From Periconia sp. R9002 (taxonomy: Eukaryota > Ascomycota > Dothideomycetes > Pleosporales > Periconiaceae), in assembly GCA_023627715.1 (NCBI GenBank), contig JAMAHW010000247.1, positions 1 through 11,247 of the forward strand: a stretch of DNA of 11,247 nucleotides. The letters are read 5' to 3'. Shown here piece by piece: positions 1 to 9,091 of the stretch. The notes beneath the pieces were generated by a model that worked only from the letters and a program-made list of their open reading frames with translations, was not told the DNA's origin and ran no database searches. The position numbers and the translations under genes are program-made. Each line of letters opens with the position of its first letter. Within the stretch, counting starts at the first letter, position 1.

Positions 1-1200
1 TACTAGCTGCCCGCTCATGGACGATACAACGACTCTTTCCGAGAGACTTAGTTCGCTTGGTATGAGATGATAAGACAAGCCAGGACTTCTCTTACTGGTG
101 GACGATGGCGTCCCCAAGGGTTCTTATCCAAGCCGCAAGCCTCCAACGCTTTCCGTGGGAAAGTGTCCGCTGCGACTTCAAGGATCCATGATGCCCCACA
201 GCTCCATGGGCGCCCGCTTGGATCCTGTCCAGAGGCTGCTGGTGAGCCTGCTTGGTCCCTGTATTTGGATACGCTTCGGCGTAGGTTTCTACTAGGCCTC
301 GGAGAGGCGGCACCATGCTCCACGATTTGATCATCCTGCAGGTGAGAGGAGTGCTTTCTCGGATATGCCTACTAAATCGAACGTGGCGGGTCTGTGGCTT
401 GCTCCACTGCAGCACGTAGCGTATCACGAGCTCATGCATATACATCATCCATAACGGGGCAGACTCGAACCTTCACCCATCGGAGCCCGCTGGTGAGCCG
501 ACAGTCCCACAGCAAGTTAGTTTCCGATAGATTCCAACGCCGTGGAAATTGCACCGCTTCCAGCTGGGGCGCATATGGCGGCATTCAGGCTTAGCCCAAG
601 AACCGTGACCGCAGCGTGTGAACGAGGCGCTATTGTGGGTTTTGCCCTGTGTTCCTCATGCGTCGAGAGACAAGGTGCAACGATGGACGGCGATGATGGC
701 GAAGAGGCGGATGGGATGCTCAGGTACCTTCCCAGGATATACCTGCTGCTCCTGGGGCTGAGCTGTATGGGTTTTCCTGCGTGGAGGCCCATGGGATCCT
801 TATTGACCGCTATCATTAGAGAAGTGGAAGAGAGCACATCCATGCATCGTCTGAAGTGGAGACTCCCATCGTTCTGTTTCCCATCCCCTGAAGCTGCCAC
901 TGCCACTGTTACCCCGAGGTACTGTGTAGGCAAAAACAGATCGAGTACAAAAAAGAGCTCTCTTCTCAACGGCCTTCGAAACAGAAGGGCTAAGGATGTG
1001 GCATTGCTCAAAGATCAGCCAGCTCAGTTCCTCATCTTCACAAGCCTATAGTAAGGGGTGGGTGCTAGTGTTGGTGCGTGAAAGCCGAGTAGCTTCGCCG
1101 TTACCACCTTGTGGGGCAGCTCCCTTGCCCGACATGATACGGAAGCTGCAGGCCGTCAACACTGCCAGCGTGAGAGCGTTGCTGCGGATCCGTGGATCAA
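1..1200. other. gene-poor stretch, no supported gene
   Basis: I see no recognisable gene here. The longest open frames lie antisense to one another at 542-1051 (plus, 169 codons) and 517-1011 (minus, 164 codons). Neither shows a known domain, and a GC-rich stretch can stay open on both strands by chance. An intron-like string lies on the plus strand at 342-412: it starts GTGAGA, holds CTACTAAA near 369-375 and ends CTGCAG. The flanking frames do not join into a convincing protein, so I do not call a gene. No tRNA, 5S rRNA or telomere-type repeat is visible. Confidence 0.5.
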
Positions 1201-1202
1201 GG

Positions 1203-1480
1203 GCATGATGCAACCTCTATAGCCCCGTACTGGCGTTTCTTGAACTCCGCCTGGAAAACACTCATGAGCCTTGATAGATACCTGTATCCGGACACTCCAC
1301 CGAGCATCGCCAACTTTTGGGGCCATGCAGGGAGGGTGTCAAGTGATGCCTCGATAAGCTCTCGATCGTGGCTGCCGCGCCGCTCCCACCCTTGACAAGT
1401 GGGAAGATATCCTCGGAAAGATCAGCAGATGGGGTGAATCGAATTTGCGCTGCCTGCTTCGCCTCTCGCCTTCTCAATAG
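1203..1480 (-). pseudogene. unidentified protein-coding relic
   Basis: I do not recognise the family. On the minus strand the frame from about 1425 down to the stop near 1203 reads as ordinary globular protein. It has alternating charged and hydrophobic residues, including IEASLDTLPAWPQKLAML and a following YLSRLMSVFQAEFKKRQYG. It has no in-frame methionine at a sensible start and meets a TGA upstream near 1422. An overlapping minus frame (1262-1477), with SEDIFPLVKGGSGAAAT, is also protein-like and could be the preceding part of the same gene shifted by one base. I infer the C-terminal remnant of a frameshifted gene. The alternative is a chance open frame in GC-rich DNA. Confidence 0.3.
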
Positions 1481-2089
1481 TGACTATCGAATGTAGTGTT
1501 TATCATATCTTCGGCTCAGCATCTGCATCCTCGTCACACAAGGCAGACTCCAGCCCCGCTTCGAGCCTGGGTACTAGCTATGAGCTGACAACCCTGCGGC
1601 GACGGAGTTGCCGATAGCTCTCAACACCCTGTAAAGTGGTACCACTTGCCGGTTGAAACACACACTATCACCTCCCGTATGCAGGCAGCGTCAGCGTCGT
1701 GAGTGCGCTAGGCACTTCCGTCAGTGACTGTCTCAAGTCTTTCATGCGGCAAGATACAAGGTGGGTCCATTGGCGAAGGTGATATTGCCAAAAAGAAGCC
1801 AGGGGAGGGAGCCCAGGTGCGTGCTGAGGGCATCCATCCCTGCTCCCTGAGATGAGCTAGGTGGTTTCTTCCCGCATGAAGGTCCGCGTGATCTTAGTTA
1901 GCGGTGGTATGGTCGTCGAGGTCGAAGGGGACACGTCCAGGCGCCGTTTGTAGCTGGGCCCTCGCTGTTGCGTCGCTACGGGTTCGTGTATAAGCTACGG
2001 TGGTACCGCTTTTGAGTCCTTCGTTCTCAATCCGCAAACCACTGGTTCACCTCCGCACTTTTTCCGTCTTGTACACAACAGTGCCAACA
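1481..2089. other. intergenic stretch, no supported gene
   Basis: No frame of useful length is open on either strand. On the minus strand a short run near 1740-1835 reads MDALSTHLGSLPWLLFGN before a stop, which could be more debris of the relic to its left, but it is too short to assign. The right end (about 2000-2089) is the pyrimidine-rich leader of the J-domain relic. Confidence 0.4.
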
Positions 2090-2517
2090 ATGGCCAGAAT
2101 AATCATTCCCGATCTCGAAGATGTGGATATTTTCTCCCTCCTCGACGTCAACCCGCACGAGCTACGCAGCCTTTCAGACGAGATCATTCTCAAAGCGTCC
2201 CAAACTGCCTATCGTACAAAAATGCGCACCGTCCACCCCGACAAAGCAATGATCGGAATGCACAGATGATGTTTTGACAAAGACGGTAAACACTTTAGGC
2301 ATGATATTCTTGGAGCAGCTCGAAAGTGGTGCTCACTGCTGAATCGATCTATAAGAAGATGCTATTTAAATGCCGGTTCATATGTGACTGTCCCCGCGGG
2401 CATGCGGTGAAGACTCACAAAATGCTAGTGTTCAAAATAGAAGAACAAGAAAAAAGGAAGGAAGAGGAGCTCAAAGGTGGAGTCTCAATGTTGAAAATGA
2501 ATTGCATGTATTGGTGA
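2090..2517 (+). pseudogene. J-domain (DnaJ-like) protein relic, frameshifted
   Basis: J-domain proteins stimulate the ATPase of Hsp70 chaperones through a conserved His-Pro-Asp loop. The ATG at 2090 sits in a strong fungal start context (CCAACAATGGCC). The first 59 codons show helix I (VDIFSLLDVNP), helix II (SDEIILKASQTAYRTKM) and the HPD loop at 2234-2242 followed by K. The frame then stops at TGA 2267-2269. Helix IV-like sequence (LGMIFLEQLES) resumes one frame over. A lysine/glutamate-rich tail (YKKMLFKC, then EEQEKRKEEELKGG) follows in the third frame up to the stop at 2515-2517. Each step fits a net +1 shift, and no GT-AG intron of usual size explains the change, so I call a pseudogene with two frameshifts. 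The charged tail recalls DNAJC17/Cwf23-like splicing-linked J-proteins, but this is only a resemblance. It converges with the BAH gene, whose stop is 16 bp beyond. Confidence 0.65.
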
Positions 2518-2532
2518 GGTATATCCAGCTGA

Positions 2533-3104
2533 TCACTCATTGGTCCACCCAACGCTTGGTTCACGATGAAACTCTTGCTTGATTCTCTCGTCTCTGCGAT
2601 ACAGTCCGGAGATGTCATCATAATAGCGGTTCCAATACCAGCCACTTATCCCGTTGCGATCTTTGCATTGTTCCAAAACACCGGCCGTGCCCATAAATGT
2701 AGCTCCCTCTAGGATAGCTTGTTCATAACTTCCTTCCGTCATCAGAATCTCCCAGCGGGAAAACCGGTGTTTAACCTTTACAGAACGTGGAAGATCAATG
2801 GGTCTGTATGCCCACTGCACCTTGTATTTCTGTCTTCTCAGTACGCCAATAACTTTTGCGATCCAGAAGTGATTGGGAATCCTCTCGTCCGCTGCCTTTA
2901 CAAAGACGTATTGACCTACTTCGTATTTTTCTCTGTTGGAGCGGCGCAGCTTGTTGGCGGGAAATCTAGATTTTCTACCATGTGTGAGCAAGATATAGCA
3001 GTTAGGCGAGCATCAACTCACTTCCCACAGCTCTTTGTAAGGTTTTTACCTTCCACATGAATTTTTCCAGTGCATCTGGCTGCACCTCTTTTTGGACGTA
3101 TCAT
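2533..3104 (-). CDS. small BAH-domain protein, two exons
   Basis: BAH domains are protein-interaction modules found in chromatin and silencing proteins, so a nuclear role is likely. I place the start at the ATG at 3104-3102. Exon 1 is 3104-3022 and exon 2 is 2974-2533. The 47-nt intron starts GTGAGT, has a perfect CTAAC branch site and ends GTAG. Phase 2 matches across it, giving 174 residues. The N-terminus is basic (MIRPKRGAAR, then NKLRRSNREK). The BAH core spans roughly residues 45-130: YEVGQYVFVKAADE, then FWIAKVIGV, then VQWAYRPIDLP, the signature of the BAH beta-core. A YWNRYYD motif follows, like the YWRQ-FD stretch after many fungal BAH domains. The usual SNH motif is replaced (TEGSYE), and the C-terminus is short for the family, so partial decay is possible. 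A TAG lies 18 nt upstream in frame. An alternative upstream frame (to 3249) could be an older N-terminal extension. Confidence 0.65.
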
Positions 3105-3541
3105 CGCCGATGCCTGTTTCTAGCCCGTCGTTCTTGTTTGAGACTGACAGATCGGTAGTTGTGCCAGAGTCTCTCTGAGCTAGATGTAAATATTGGCAGG
3201 GAACAAAAATGGTCGAATATCTCACCAGCGATTGTACTTTGTTCTCCAAGAACGGTTCGAAAATTCTACGGGAAAGTTGTGTGGTGTGATACGGCTGAGT
3301 CCTGATCGATATTTATGTCTTGACTCTGCTTATCTAAGCCGCCCTCATTTCCCGCTCCGGTACGGCTCAGCCCCGGGCGCTTAATTCGTAGTGCATAATG
3401 TTGTACACAGTCTGGGATTTAGCGTGGAACCTGCGCTTTGCTTGCGCTGAACAGACGCAGAAAAGCGGAATCGGTGTCAATTACATTGCAACCACTGCTG
3501 CTCAGCCCAATGGGAGACGCAATACTATATCAGGCTTCCAT
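3105..3541. other. intergenic stretch, upstream of the BAH gene
   Basis: This is the 5' flank of the BAH gene and the 3' flank of the cupredoxin pseudogene, both on the minus strand. The only frame of note is minus 3046-3249. Its hydrophilic end (TTDLSVSNKNDGLETG) may be a former BAH N-terminal extension in another frame. Two similar short strings, TACGGCTGAG near 3290 and TACGGCTCAG near 3361, are probably chance. No core promoter is obvious. Confidence 0.4.
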
Positions 3542-4080
3542 CTATAGAAGCTCGTTGAGCACGATGGCACCTCCGCGGCTTACAAGCGGGTCACCAGATG
3601 GCTGCTTGGTAACCGTGTCCCTGCCCTTTTCTTTGTAGGCCGCAAGCGCCTTGTCTGAGCTCGAGTTCTGGTTGATGACGCCGCTCATGCCTTTCTAGCA
3701 GTGATCGCCGTTAGGTTGACTGCAGTAGTACCAGAACGGCTGCTTGTCCCGAACGGTGAACTAGAAGATGTAGCCAACTTCCCCCACATCTGTTTTGAAG
3801 TTGAAGGCGCAGAAGATGCCCCTGTCACCCTCGATAGCCTCACATGGCTTTTCAAACGACGATTGCACGGCCGTGTGGTTTGGTTCTGCGGGAGGAAGTG
3901 GAACTCGATCAGGTCCCCTACCTCGGCAGCGACGTTTTGAGGCTCAAAGTGGTGCCCGCCGTTCTCGACAGTCGAGCCGGCGAAGATGCAATGAATAACA
4001 CCAGTAGGGCCGGTAGTGTGTGGAGTGGCTATGGCAAGATCGAGTAACGTGAAGGCAGTGAAGACGAAGGAAGCGTATCC
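3542..4080 (-). pseudogene. secreted cupredoxin (fungal serine-rich/plastocyanin-like) pseudogene
   Basis: The intact family are secreted single-domain blue-copper-like proteins of filamentous fungi; their substrates are mostly unknown. On the minus strand a hydrophobic leader (SFVFTAFTLLDLAIATP) is followed by FAGSTVENGGHHFEPQNV and AEVGDLIEFHFLPQN, the first cupredoxin strands. The frame then shifts at two adjacent copies of a 5-bp unit (TGGTT on plus, 3876-3885). Allowing for one extra copy, it resumes with HTAVQSSFEKPCEAIEGDRG, a TAG at 3763-3761, FTVRDKQPFWYYCSQ, then DHC, a second TAG at 3697-3695, and KGMSGVIN. The expected copper ligands His, Cys, His and Met are all still present. 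The second TAG replaces a codon that is usually glutamine in relatives (HCQ-GM). No in-frame ATG precedes the leader, so the start is also lost. The relic ends at TAG 3544-3542. Confidence 0.85.
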
Positions 4081-4090
4081 GATCCGTTTT

Positions 4091-5848
4091 AGCTTGTTTT
4101 GCTAGGTGATATGGCAGTAAATTCAGTCTGGGTGAATATGCTCATTATAAGGTAGGAATCTGCACGGTTTTCATAACTCGTGATTATGCCCAGCCTCTCG
4201 AACTATCAGCAGCCCTCCAACTAGTGTCAGGGCAAGGATGATTCTACCCGCACACTCGTTATGCACCATGCAGAGTACCGCTCTTGTGTGGTCGTTACCC
4301 CGTCAAAATTTGCATTTCAGATTCATCATACTTCTACTGAGGTTGAATTTCCTCGAACAAGTGATTTTTCGTTCGACCGAATGATTGACCGTCCTTAAGG
4401 CGTGTGGCTATTACCCAGAGACTCACCTGAGTCAAGCAGCTCGCCATGCGTGAATTGGAATGATTTGCAATGCCTTAGCAGAGGTACTCACTGCATTCTA
4501 GCAAAGCAGCTCACTTTGCTGTACACGTGTAACTTACCATATACCCGAGTCGCTCGCCAGTCGAATGTCACGTCATACTGTAGTCTCATGTGGAGCCCGC
4601 ACTTGGTGCTGGATTGAACTACATCATCACCCGAAAATGGCTTCATTCCCAGACATCATCAGCAGCTTAGTAAATCCCCACTGACGATAAGTGCATCGAG
4701 TGTGCAACCTCCAGCAATATCCGTAAGCCGTACACGTTGGGCCGTTGTCTCGGAGACGCGCACTTCATAACGAACGGCACTCGTCCGTCTCTGGCGCATA
4801 TGATCACGATTGCGAAAGCAGATAAGTGTTCAGCCATCTCTCCAAATAACGCATGTAAAGAAATAGTCACACCACGCTATGAGTGTTGATTTTTGGTGGG
4901 TGAGCTAGTGAAAATGGTGTTCATCACGAGGCGTGTTTTCTCTCTTACGCGCTTCTGGGGGAGCAAAAGATCTGCCTTTTCCGCGCCTGTTTTCTCCCTT
5001 GCGCTCCCGCCTAGTTATCCAGATAAGCCTCAGGATGCTAAAAAGTGGCTATGCATAGCCGTTGGTCGCGCATGGGATTGCTACGGCTGGTCGGCCGATC
5101 ACATGCTTAGGTGGTAAGCGAACACCGGCATGGAGCCAGTCTGTACGCTTTGACAACCACACGGTAAGTTGAAAGTCAACGACGAACCTATCGCGGTAAG
5201 CAAAGCGCCAATTGTGCTCGGAGGTATGTGCACATGAAATCGTTCCATCCACAATGCCCACAGCTATTGGGAGTGCGACTATATGGCAGTAAATAAGACA
5301 ACGAATCTGACAGCATGCTGAGAGCGAGCGAGAGAGTCGCAGTGCAGCCGCAGAGAAGCCGCAAGCCTTCTTGAGTCGAAGGTGCGCACAAATGTTGCGA
5401 TGCGTACAGTTATCAGCAAATGAGAGCTTGTTTGATGTGGTGCATGCCGACGGGGCCTCAAAGCAATCCAATCCGAGAAACATCGCCAAAAGTAGCGATC
5501 GATACGCGCGACGGAAAATACCTCGAGCTGCTGCTGACGGACACGGTTGACCGGGAGTGCTTACTGTCGCCGCAGTGTTACCGAGCTACTAGCGCTGCGC
5601 AAGATGTGATGCTAGTTAGAGAGACCATGCCAGCTATTCCCATCGGTACAGCTTACTAAGGAAACATTGTCAGTCATTCGGCTGGCGTGTGGTGAGTTGT
5701 TGGCAAAATGCTAAGCATCTCTGCTGGAGTAAAGCAAGCCGCTGAATTGACGTACTGTACATGACTGCCCGCGGAATGATTCTCATGGAATAGCGGATTA
5801 GCCGGAGAAATACTCTCACATGTTGGATCTGCGAGACTTATATCGCCG
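4091..5848. other. long stretch without a supported gene
   Basis: There is no recognised protein. On the minus strand a frame from about 4840 to 4535 reads as plausible protein (RYEVRVSETTAQRVRLTDI and, after two adjacent TGA codons, LQYDVTFDWRATRVY) and runs into GTAAGT, an exon-like edge; no family is recognised. Minus 5049-5489 (146 codons) contains VGIVDGTISCAH and YRDRFVVDFQLTV. These faintly recall a DDE transposase core but lack the remaining motifs. Short sites: an inverted repeat GACTCA-CC-TGAGTC at 4420-4433, and a 14-mer present at both 4109-4122 and 5281-5294, within chance expectation. Confidence 0.45.
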
Positions 5849-5855
5849 TATATAG
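5849..5855 (+). promoter_or_regulatory. TATA-like element upstream of the SnoaL-like gene
   Basis: TATATAG lies 74 bp upstream of the chosen ATG at 5923, a usual distance for a fungal core promoter. An in-frame ATG at 5857, only 8 bp after it, would lie at or before the expected transcription start, which supports the later start. Confidence 0.35.
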
Positions 5856-5922
5856 TATGCTGTCTCCTATGTATCTCCGGTACGCTATTGCATCCAACTT
5901 CCAGTCAAGCCTACCGTCCATT

Positions 5923-6621
5923 ATGAAGTTTACCATTGTCATCGCCACAATGATACCCGTCCTCGCTACTTCCAAGCCTCTCAAGAGCCCTGGAGCGGAC
6001 TCCAGCGATGTCTGGGTAGGCTTGGACTTCAAGGAGTGTCTCGCCAATGCGGACGCCATTTCCAATCCAAAGTATGTCCTCGCTATTAGCACAGTCTCCC
6101 TTCTCGAGGTTGACAGAGTGCATCTTCTGGAGCCATCTCTTTAACACTTACAGTCTCAAAATTCAGAAAGAGACGGCACGGGCTGTGATCCAAGCTTACA
6201 ATGCCTGGGATATCGACGGCATCATGGCGTATCGGGCTCCGGATTGCCAACACCAAGTCCTCCCCGCTTCTATGGGCCGGGCGGCCAAGAGCAACGACGA
6301 GTACCGCGCATACCTTCACACAATTATGCCTCTTTACTCGAACTTTACGGTGAGTGTGGTCCGCCTAAAGACACGAAACAGTGACTGAACTGCTTGCAGG
6401 TTGTGGTTCAGGAAGAAATACATGATGCTTTGGCACACACCTGTATCATACACGCCACAAGTACGGCAAACACCAAGATTGGGCCGTATGCGAACGAGTA
6501 TGCGCTCATATTGACTTTCACAGAAGACGGCAGGAAGGTCACCAATTTTAAGGAGTTCGTTGATTCAGCCTACTCCGAGCAGTTCGTTCTAGCGCTATCG
6601 AACGTAAAGCCAACTCAGTAG
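5923..6621 (+). CDS. SnoaL-like (NTF2-fold) protein with predicted signal peptide, three exons
   Basis: SnoaL-like proteins share the NTF2 cone fold and include polyketide cyclases, isomerases and hydratases, many in fungal secondary-metabolite clusters; the substrate here is unknown. The exons are 5923-6071, 6154-6349 and 6400-6621 (188 residues). Intron 1 (82 nt) is GTATGT...TTACAG in phase 2. Intron 2 (50 nt) is GTGAGT...TTGCAG in phase 0. Residues 1-17 (MKFTIVIATMIPVLATS) form a short basic-hydrophobic leader. From about residue 52 the domain begins: ARAVIQAYNAWDIDGIMAYR with PDCQHQVLPASMGR, then DEYRAYLHTIMPLYSNFT, ANEYALILTFTEDGRKV and FKEFVDSAYS, all typical of the fungal family. The domain is intact, with no stop. 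Most relatives I know are cytosolic and begin just before the QKETA segment, so exon 1 is either a true secretory exon or an unrelated open stretch. An internal ATG at 6047 lies in the domain frame without intron 1, but its leader is not family-like. No biosynthetic genes adjoin it. Confidence 0.8.
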
Positions 6622-8640
6622 CCGAGTCGACTTTGTCTCGTTATCGATTAGATGTAGGCACTCGTCTGAGCGCTGTTTGTGGTGACTCTAGTGCCACTGC
6701 TGGAAACTACCGCCAGAATGCTTGCAGATAGTCAACATAGCATGGCGAAGAAGCGCAGATAGAAAATACATCGATCAAGCATTTACTTCGAGGTGCCCAT
6801 GAGCAATATCAGCTTTTACTTTTGGGCCGAAAAACATGCTCGATTGAGACAAGCTCGTTGTGACGAGCTGTGACTGTAGCTATGCTCATTGCCTACGACA
6901 CAACTATACGAGCAAAGATCATCTCCTGTTGGAGCCGAATCCAGACATTTTCGCCTTTCAATGATGGAAGAATAGCGTGTTTACAATGGAGACAATCAAT
7001 ACCGTCATCTCATAAAGCCGACGGTCCAGAAGACAGACATGTACAGGTGGGCAGCGAAATTCCTCTTTTCCCGCCAAGCTACGCAGTGCTTGACCCATTT
7101 GACTTGTTACGACTCGACTCGCCGTAGGCAGATGGACACTTCTGCCGAGACTACCGGCTCGGAGTCGTTTCGCTCAGATCGGACTTGACCAAGATCATAG
7201 CCAAGAACTCTCACTGTCAATTTCTCTTATATGCAGGAGGCTGCTCTTGCAGGAGGGAATCTGACTAGATAGATGGGGTCTATTGCGCCCGAGTTTGATC
7301 CAGGACATGTGAGTCGGATGTTCCAATTATTAAACAAATCGACAAGAAGATGGAGTAAGAGAGAGACTTAGGTCTAGGAGTTGTCGCTTTGGTCAAATAT
7401 ACACAACAACAGAGTGTTATAATGATCGTTGGTGATCAGATAAGGATGCTCAGGCAGCTCAACCGCTCAGCCCCATAGCTAGCATCTTGTGCAGCTTCAG
7501 TGAAACTCGTCATCATGCGACTCTTCATCGATCACACAATTTATCGTATTTGGCAAGATTGGCTGAAAGTGTTCTATTGTCATAGGCAGTCTGCGTGCTA
7601 TGAGATGCTAAGCTCTCCGGATCGATTCATCGTCATGATGAGCAGGTCGTTGATTTGGCCCATCTCCTGGCTCCAACGTCGTCATTTTTTGTAGAACAGC
7701 CGCGATGTCGGCATCAGTGCTTCCAGGACACGACTCCCATTCTTGCTGAGAACCGGTTTCCGACTTCGATGTTGTCACTCGAATAAGGCGGGCAGTGGCC
7801 GCTGCGACAGACTTTAGACTGACCCCCGCACGACTGATCCACGTAAGTATCTAACACGGTGTATAGCTCAAGGTATACACACGATTGCGATGAAGCTAGA
7901 ATCCTCTCATGTTGGATCAGTGTAGCCTCTTTGTCTTTGGCGACATCGTCAGTAATTGAAAGGGGAGCCCCAAGCAACCGATACCCAGAGCATGCCTTTG
8001 ATGGGCACTGGCTTTTTTCGTGTCTCTCGCACATGCTAGGCTATTTGGTGTGCTCAGCTATGAAGCGGTGCTGTAGCAGCCGGATATGCTCGACACATAC
8101 CGGGACCCCACTTCAGATATAGTCTCATGTTATTGACTAGTCCACATCTGGTCGTATAAGCATTTGCGCTTTCTTAGAATCTCGAGACAATGTATTGCTC
8201 CATTTTACCATACAAAAGGCAAGGCAAATATGACAACGGTAATCAAGCTCTGCCCCACGTCTCTTAAACGGTCGCTATTTGATAATACTCTCACCGCCGG
8301 TAAACTGGTCTTGTTCGCTTGCTGACTTGCTCACGATAGTGGTAAGTATATAGGTAACCGTCATGTCTCACTCCAGAGATGAATGCTCGGGCAGGCCTCT
8401 CAAACAAGCGGGCACCTATCTCATGTTTATACAGCCATCCGACAAGGACGCAATTGCCTCCTGTGATATGACTCACGGGGTAGCCTGCCCAGGTTCGGTG
8501 AAGGGACACGAACACCGAAAATGACGTCACGCCGGGGAGAGTGACGGCTCAAGAAGACCTTTACGTTGGCATAAATGTGGGAACGTTTGTTAGCTCACGG
8601 CAAAATCCTTATGTGTGGAAAGGTCAAGGAATGCTTTTAA
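6622..8640. other. long stretch without a supported gene
   Basis: No family is recognised. The longest frame is minus 7714-8034 (106 codons, six cysteines, e.g. VDQSCGGQSKVCRSGHC), which has an ATG but no visible signal peptide. Minus 8291-8530 (79 codons) and plus 6870-7127 (85 codons) are also open without known motifs. All are within chance length. A palindrome TGACGTCA, the classic CRE/ATF bZIP site, lies at 8522-8529, but no promoter is identifiable beside it. Confidence 0.4.
8522..8529. promoter_or_regulatory. CRE/ATF-type palindrome TGACGTCA
   Basis: This is a perfect 8-bp palindrome matching the binding site of CREB/ATF-type bZIP factors. There is no supported gene on either side within about 800 bp, so a regulatory role is unproven and chance occurrence is quite possible. 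Confidence 0.2.
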
Positions 8641-8683
8641 ATGCGTCTTAGGCTGAACAGGCTCCTTGGGTTAAAAAAAATAA

Positions 8684-9091
8684 GCTCTGTATGAACAGAC
8701 AAAAGCTTTGATCGATTGCTAACGTCAATCTCTTTTTACAATGATCATAATAGATATATGCACGGGGTTTCTTTTTTTTAATAACGACAGAATATGTGAC
8801 CGCAATGCCCCTCTGTAGATCTTGCATCATGATCGCTTCGGTCCTATACCTTGTGTGCGATAGCTCACATACACAAAAAAAGTGGATCGGGAATAGAAAA
8901 TGGCAAACGGTCCTGTCAACTTATTCAACCTGAAAACCCATTCAACACGGCAAATGTCCATAGGTGGGAGTGACTGAGCAATAACTTTAGCCAAAACAGT
9001 CTTTTTGTACTATAAAGACTTTGACGCGTGTGAATAGACCGCATGATTCTCAGCATTATAATGCAAAATGAAAGCTCTGTCTGTTCAGAGC
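8684..9091. repeat. imperfect inverted repeats bounding a 408-bp AT-rich segment
   Basis: The left arm (8684-8709) has GCTCTG, TGAACAGACA and AGCTTT in order. The right arm (9071-9091) read on the opposite strand has GCTCTG, AACAGACA and AGCTTT in the same order, with a shorter spacer. The exact core TGAACAGACA/TGTCTGTTCA is 10 bp (8692-8701 and 9078-9087). The enclosed segment is AT-rich with no coding content, and the size suits a MITE. I see no target-site duplication next to the arms, so this may be an old element or coincidence. A further CTGAACAG copy sits just outside, near 8653. Confidence 0.35.

Noticed and set aside
342..412. Plus-strand intron GTGAGA...CTACTAAA...CTGCAG
   Set aside because: Signals are good, but the joined exons are short, start after a stop and end in a stop after 13 codons.
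460..500. tRNA T-arm on the minus strand (GGTTCGAGTC)
   Set aside because: The five-base stems on each side do not pair, and no acceptor or anticodon arm can be drawn.
517..1051. Two long antisense frames (169 and 164 codons) as genes
   Set aside because: They overlap almost fully, have no known domain, and GC-rich DNA keeps both strands open.
3701..4047. Plus-strand frames over 3701-4047
   Set aside because: They are shadows of the minus-strand cupredoxin pseudogene, which explains the sequence.
4109..5294. 14-bp direct repeat ATATGGCAGTAAAT at 4109 and 5281
   Set aside because: One 14-mer match is not rare by chance in 11 kb, and the flanks do not match.
5049..5489. Minus frame with VGIVDGT and YRDRFVVDFQLTV as a Harbinger-type DDE transposase relic
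   Set aside because: Only one weak motif is present. The second and third catalytic motifs and any terminal repeats are missing.
7714..8034. Cysteine-containing minus frame as a secreted effector
   Set aside because: There is an ATG but no hydrophobic leader, and the cysteine spacing matches no family I know.
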